From NCBI GenBank assembly GCA_023079485.1, contig CM041104.1:2853676-2917675 (forward strand): DNA of 64,000 nucleotides, given 5' to 3'. Below the pieces are notes generated by a model that was not told the DNA's origin, did no database searches, and saw nothing but the letters and a program-made list of their open reading frames with translations. Both the position numbers and the translations under genes were made by a program. The DNA is from Archilochus colubris. Lineage: Eukaryota > Chordata > Aves > Apodiformes > Trochilidae. Each line of letters starts with the position of its first letter. Position 1 is the first letter of the stretch. Below, piece by piece: positions 61,818-64,000 of this stretch.

Positions 61818-64000
61818 TCCCTTTTAGGTTTCATTGCTGCCCTGATGCTAGAGGAGCAGTAGAGCACCATGGGGCAGGAGATCTCTAGCCAGGTGTTACA
61901 TGCAAATCCCAGAGCATCTCTTCTGCAGTTACATCCTAATATATAATCCCAAAGTGGGATAAACTCAGAGGGATAAAGCACACTATACTTTTAATAACAA
62001 AGCCTCTGGCTGGGACCTCACCATTTTAGAATACTCACCCACCAAGTTTATCCCCACTAAGTCCTAGGCAAGGCAAAAAGCAGCTGCTATTGATTCATCA
62101 GGGCCAGTCCCATTCATGAAGGTGCCAGATTTTAAATACAAGGCTCCAATTGTTTGCTCTGTTACTGCTGGTTCATGGCACAGGGGGTGAAGTTGTAGAC
62201 ATTGAATACTGTAGAGTAGGAAAAATCAAAAAACCTTCAAGCCTTAAGTGCAGTGTATCTCCTTTCCTCACACTGAAGTAGGCAGACTTTACCTAATTTA
62301 GGTCATTAGGTATTTTAATTACTCTTTGAAACTATCACGGTATTGTCCTCACCCAAGTAACATCCTCACTCTGCCTGAAAGATGTGAAAGTTTGACAAAC
62401 CACCTTTACCCTTCCATCTCTAAAGAGAGACAGGTTATAAGAGGGATTTTAAATTTTGTGCTGCTACTCCTGGTAAACTACAAAGTGATGGATCCTCTAA
62501 CTTCCTCCAAGATCTAAAATGCTCACAGTACAACAGCAAACAAATTTTCAAGACAAGTACTGCTTTTGAGAAGAGAGTTATTTTTTCTTGTTGTCCTCCC
62601 TAAGGTATGAAGCACTGCATTCAAATAAATTCTGTGATCCTGTATCCTTCATTTACTTCTACATCAGACAGGTTTTTAAGGCAGGTTCATCTGCCCCAGA
62701 AAAGAAAGCAAAGATTTCACCTTTAAATGTTCCCTTGTCCATTCCTGACTTCTTGCAAACTCAAAAGCTCCCTAGCTTTTAATGCACCAAACTTGTTTGA
62801 TGCTCCTCTTGCCCTGCAGTTCCAGAGGTAATGATAAGCCTTTGGTTTCACAGAATATGCAGCTCTGCTCATGCTTAATATACAGAGTACAAGAGCAGAA
62901 CATAGCAGGTTAGCTGCTGATATAAAACTGCATTTCCAGGCACCCTCTGCTGTCATGTTTGCATTCATGAGGGAGAAAAATTCTAGTGCCTGACTACAAA
63001 GCTTTCACTCACACTTTAGATTTAAAATTCCCTGAAAGAAAAGTGACATTGGAAACATTTTCATCCTCTGGAATCCTGGGATGGAGTGGTCTACTGAGCA
63101 AATTCTTAGAAAATAAAGCCAAATATAAGAATAACCAAATATCTCTTCTGGAGGGAAAAGGATCGTTTTGGGGGAAATGCAATGGTTTTGGGGCAGTACT
63201 TGCTGTCAGTTTAGATTATATGAAAAAGTCCAGAAAAAAAGCAGTCATGAAAAGTCATGGCATTAAGGATGCTGCTGCAATAAAAGCAGGGTTTCTCAGT
63301 CAACTGTCAGAAACTTAAATACTGATAAGACTTTTACTTTGGGCTGGTTTGCAGACCTCCCTAACATTACATACCAGAAAGAGTTAACTAGGTAAAAAAG
63401 TGAGGAACAGTAGCCAAGGACTTAAAGAGCAGGACATGCACATGGAGACACAAGACAGTTTGAAGATCTCCTTTGACAGCTGCTCAGCATATTAGGAAAA
63501 CGTGGTTTAGCTTCAGAAGTGGCCTCTGACAGTGGATTTTCTAAAGAATTATTTTAATGCACCTTTCTAAAACTCTGACTTGAATTAATGCTGCTTGAAG
63601 GGATTATCTACCACTGAAACAACCATATTGTCTCTTCCTTCTCTGCTTTACTAAACTCACCACAGCCCATATCATCCCCCATCCTTTCACCTGTCACCAG
63701 CAATGACAGCTTTAGCTTTCACCTTCCAGGCTCTACCATGGTTTTTTCTAATACTTAACAGCCTCACACACAACTTAAATAAAGAAATAGCAGCAGAAAG
63801 CAATGTTGATGCTTTTCCTCCTCACTTCTCTTTGATCCTAGGTGGAAAAAAAAAGAACTGCTGCTTAAATTTAATTTCTGGAGCTGAAAGTTTCAGCTAA
63901 AAAGTCAATAAGAATGGAAAAAAATTAAATGGAAGTTTGCAGCTAGTGGCCTTGCCACTGCCACAAATGAACTAATGGTCTCACTGGACAGATCCCTTGG

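Larger units (their letters stand above)
44350..64000 (-). other. PTPRT: PTPRT intron 1, 3' part (continues past window end)
   Basis: Everything at higher coordinates than exon 2 belongs to intron 1 of the minus-strand gene. At least 19.6 kb are in the window, and no exon 1 or promoter-like CpG-rich sequence is seen. It holds CR1 copies, an ERVL-like LTR, a fold-back LTR, and simple repeats, all listed separately. Confidence 0.85.
60269..64000. other. PTPRT: Unique AT-rich intron to window end, 3.7 kb
   Basis: No exon or young element recognised. Contains a 16-bp tandem pair (ATCTGTCCATTAACAT) at 60881-60911, T21 at 61319-61339 and a short ATT repeat near 61802-61817. Confidence 0.5.

Noticed and set aside
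1..64000. A previously undescribed multigene system (defence island, gene cluster, CRISPR)
   Set aside because: The sequence is a vertebrate intron with transposon debris. No gene cluster, repeat-spacer array or operon-like organisation exists in it.

Overview
The window looks like a bird genome, chiefly because it is littered with 5'-truncated CR1 LINEs carrying the avian 3' end (GGTTGGAAGGGACCTC and ATTCTATGATTCT type motifs). It is AT-rich, gene-poor and intronic. I found no bacterial operons, tRNAs, rRNAs or CRISPR arrays. The species cannot be named from what is visible.

The only protein-coding sequence I can support is one 126-bp exon on the minus strand at 44224-44349. It encodes the start of a MAM domain ([20 protein letters not shown] onward) and matches my memory of exon 2 of PTPRT, a type IIB receptor tyrosine phosphatase. 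It has a consensus GTAAGT donor, a TTTTAG acceptor and phase 1-1 boundaries. Because PTPRT runs on the minus strand, 44350-64000 is the 3' part of intron 1 and 1-44223 is the 5' part of intron 2. Exons 1 and 3 are not visible here.

Layout. 1-9 kb: a CR1, a solo LTR with perfect 6-bp target duplications, two smaller CR1s and a ~970-bp CR1 with a broken reverse-transcriptase reading frame. 9-35 kb: mostly unique AT-rich intron with two degraded CR1s, an A/C-rich low-complexity block and a 25-bp palindrome. 35-53 kb: most of the long, recent CR1s, a second solo LTR, exon 2 (with a CR1 only ~90 bp upstream of its acceptor), and an older ERVL-like LTR. 53-64 kb: one CR1, a probable very old CR1 relic and, at 60034-60262, an unusual fold-back LTR whose two ends are inverted copies of the same LTR 5' end, again flanked by a perfect 6-bp duplication.

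The most interesting non-gene signal is this short LTR family (three copies, TGTAG...CTACA ends, three different perfect 6-bp target duplications), above all its palindromic member. I see no evidence of a new multigene system; the other open frames are chance or transposon frames.
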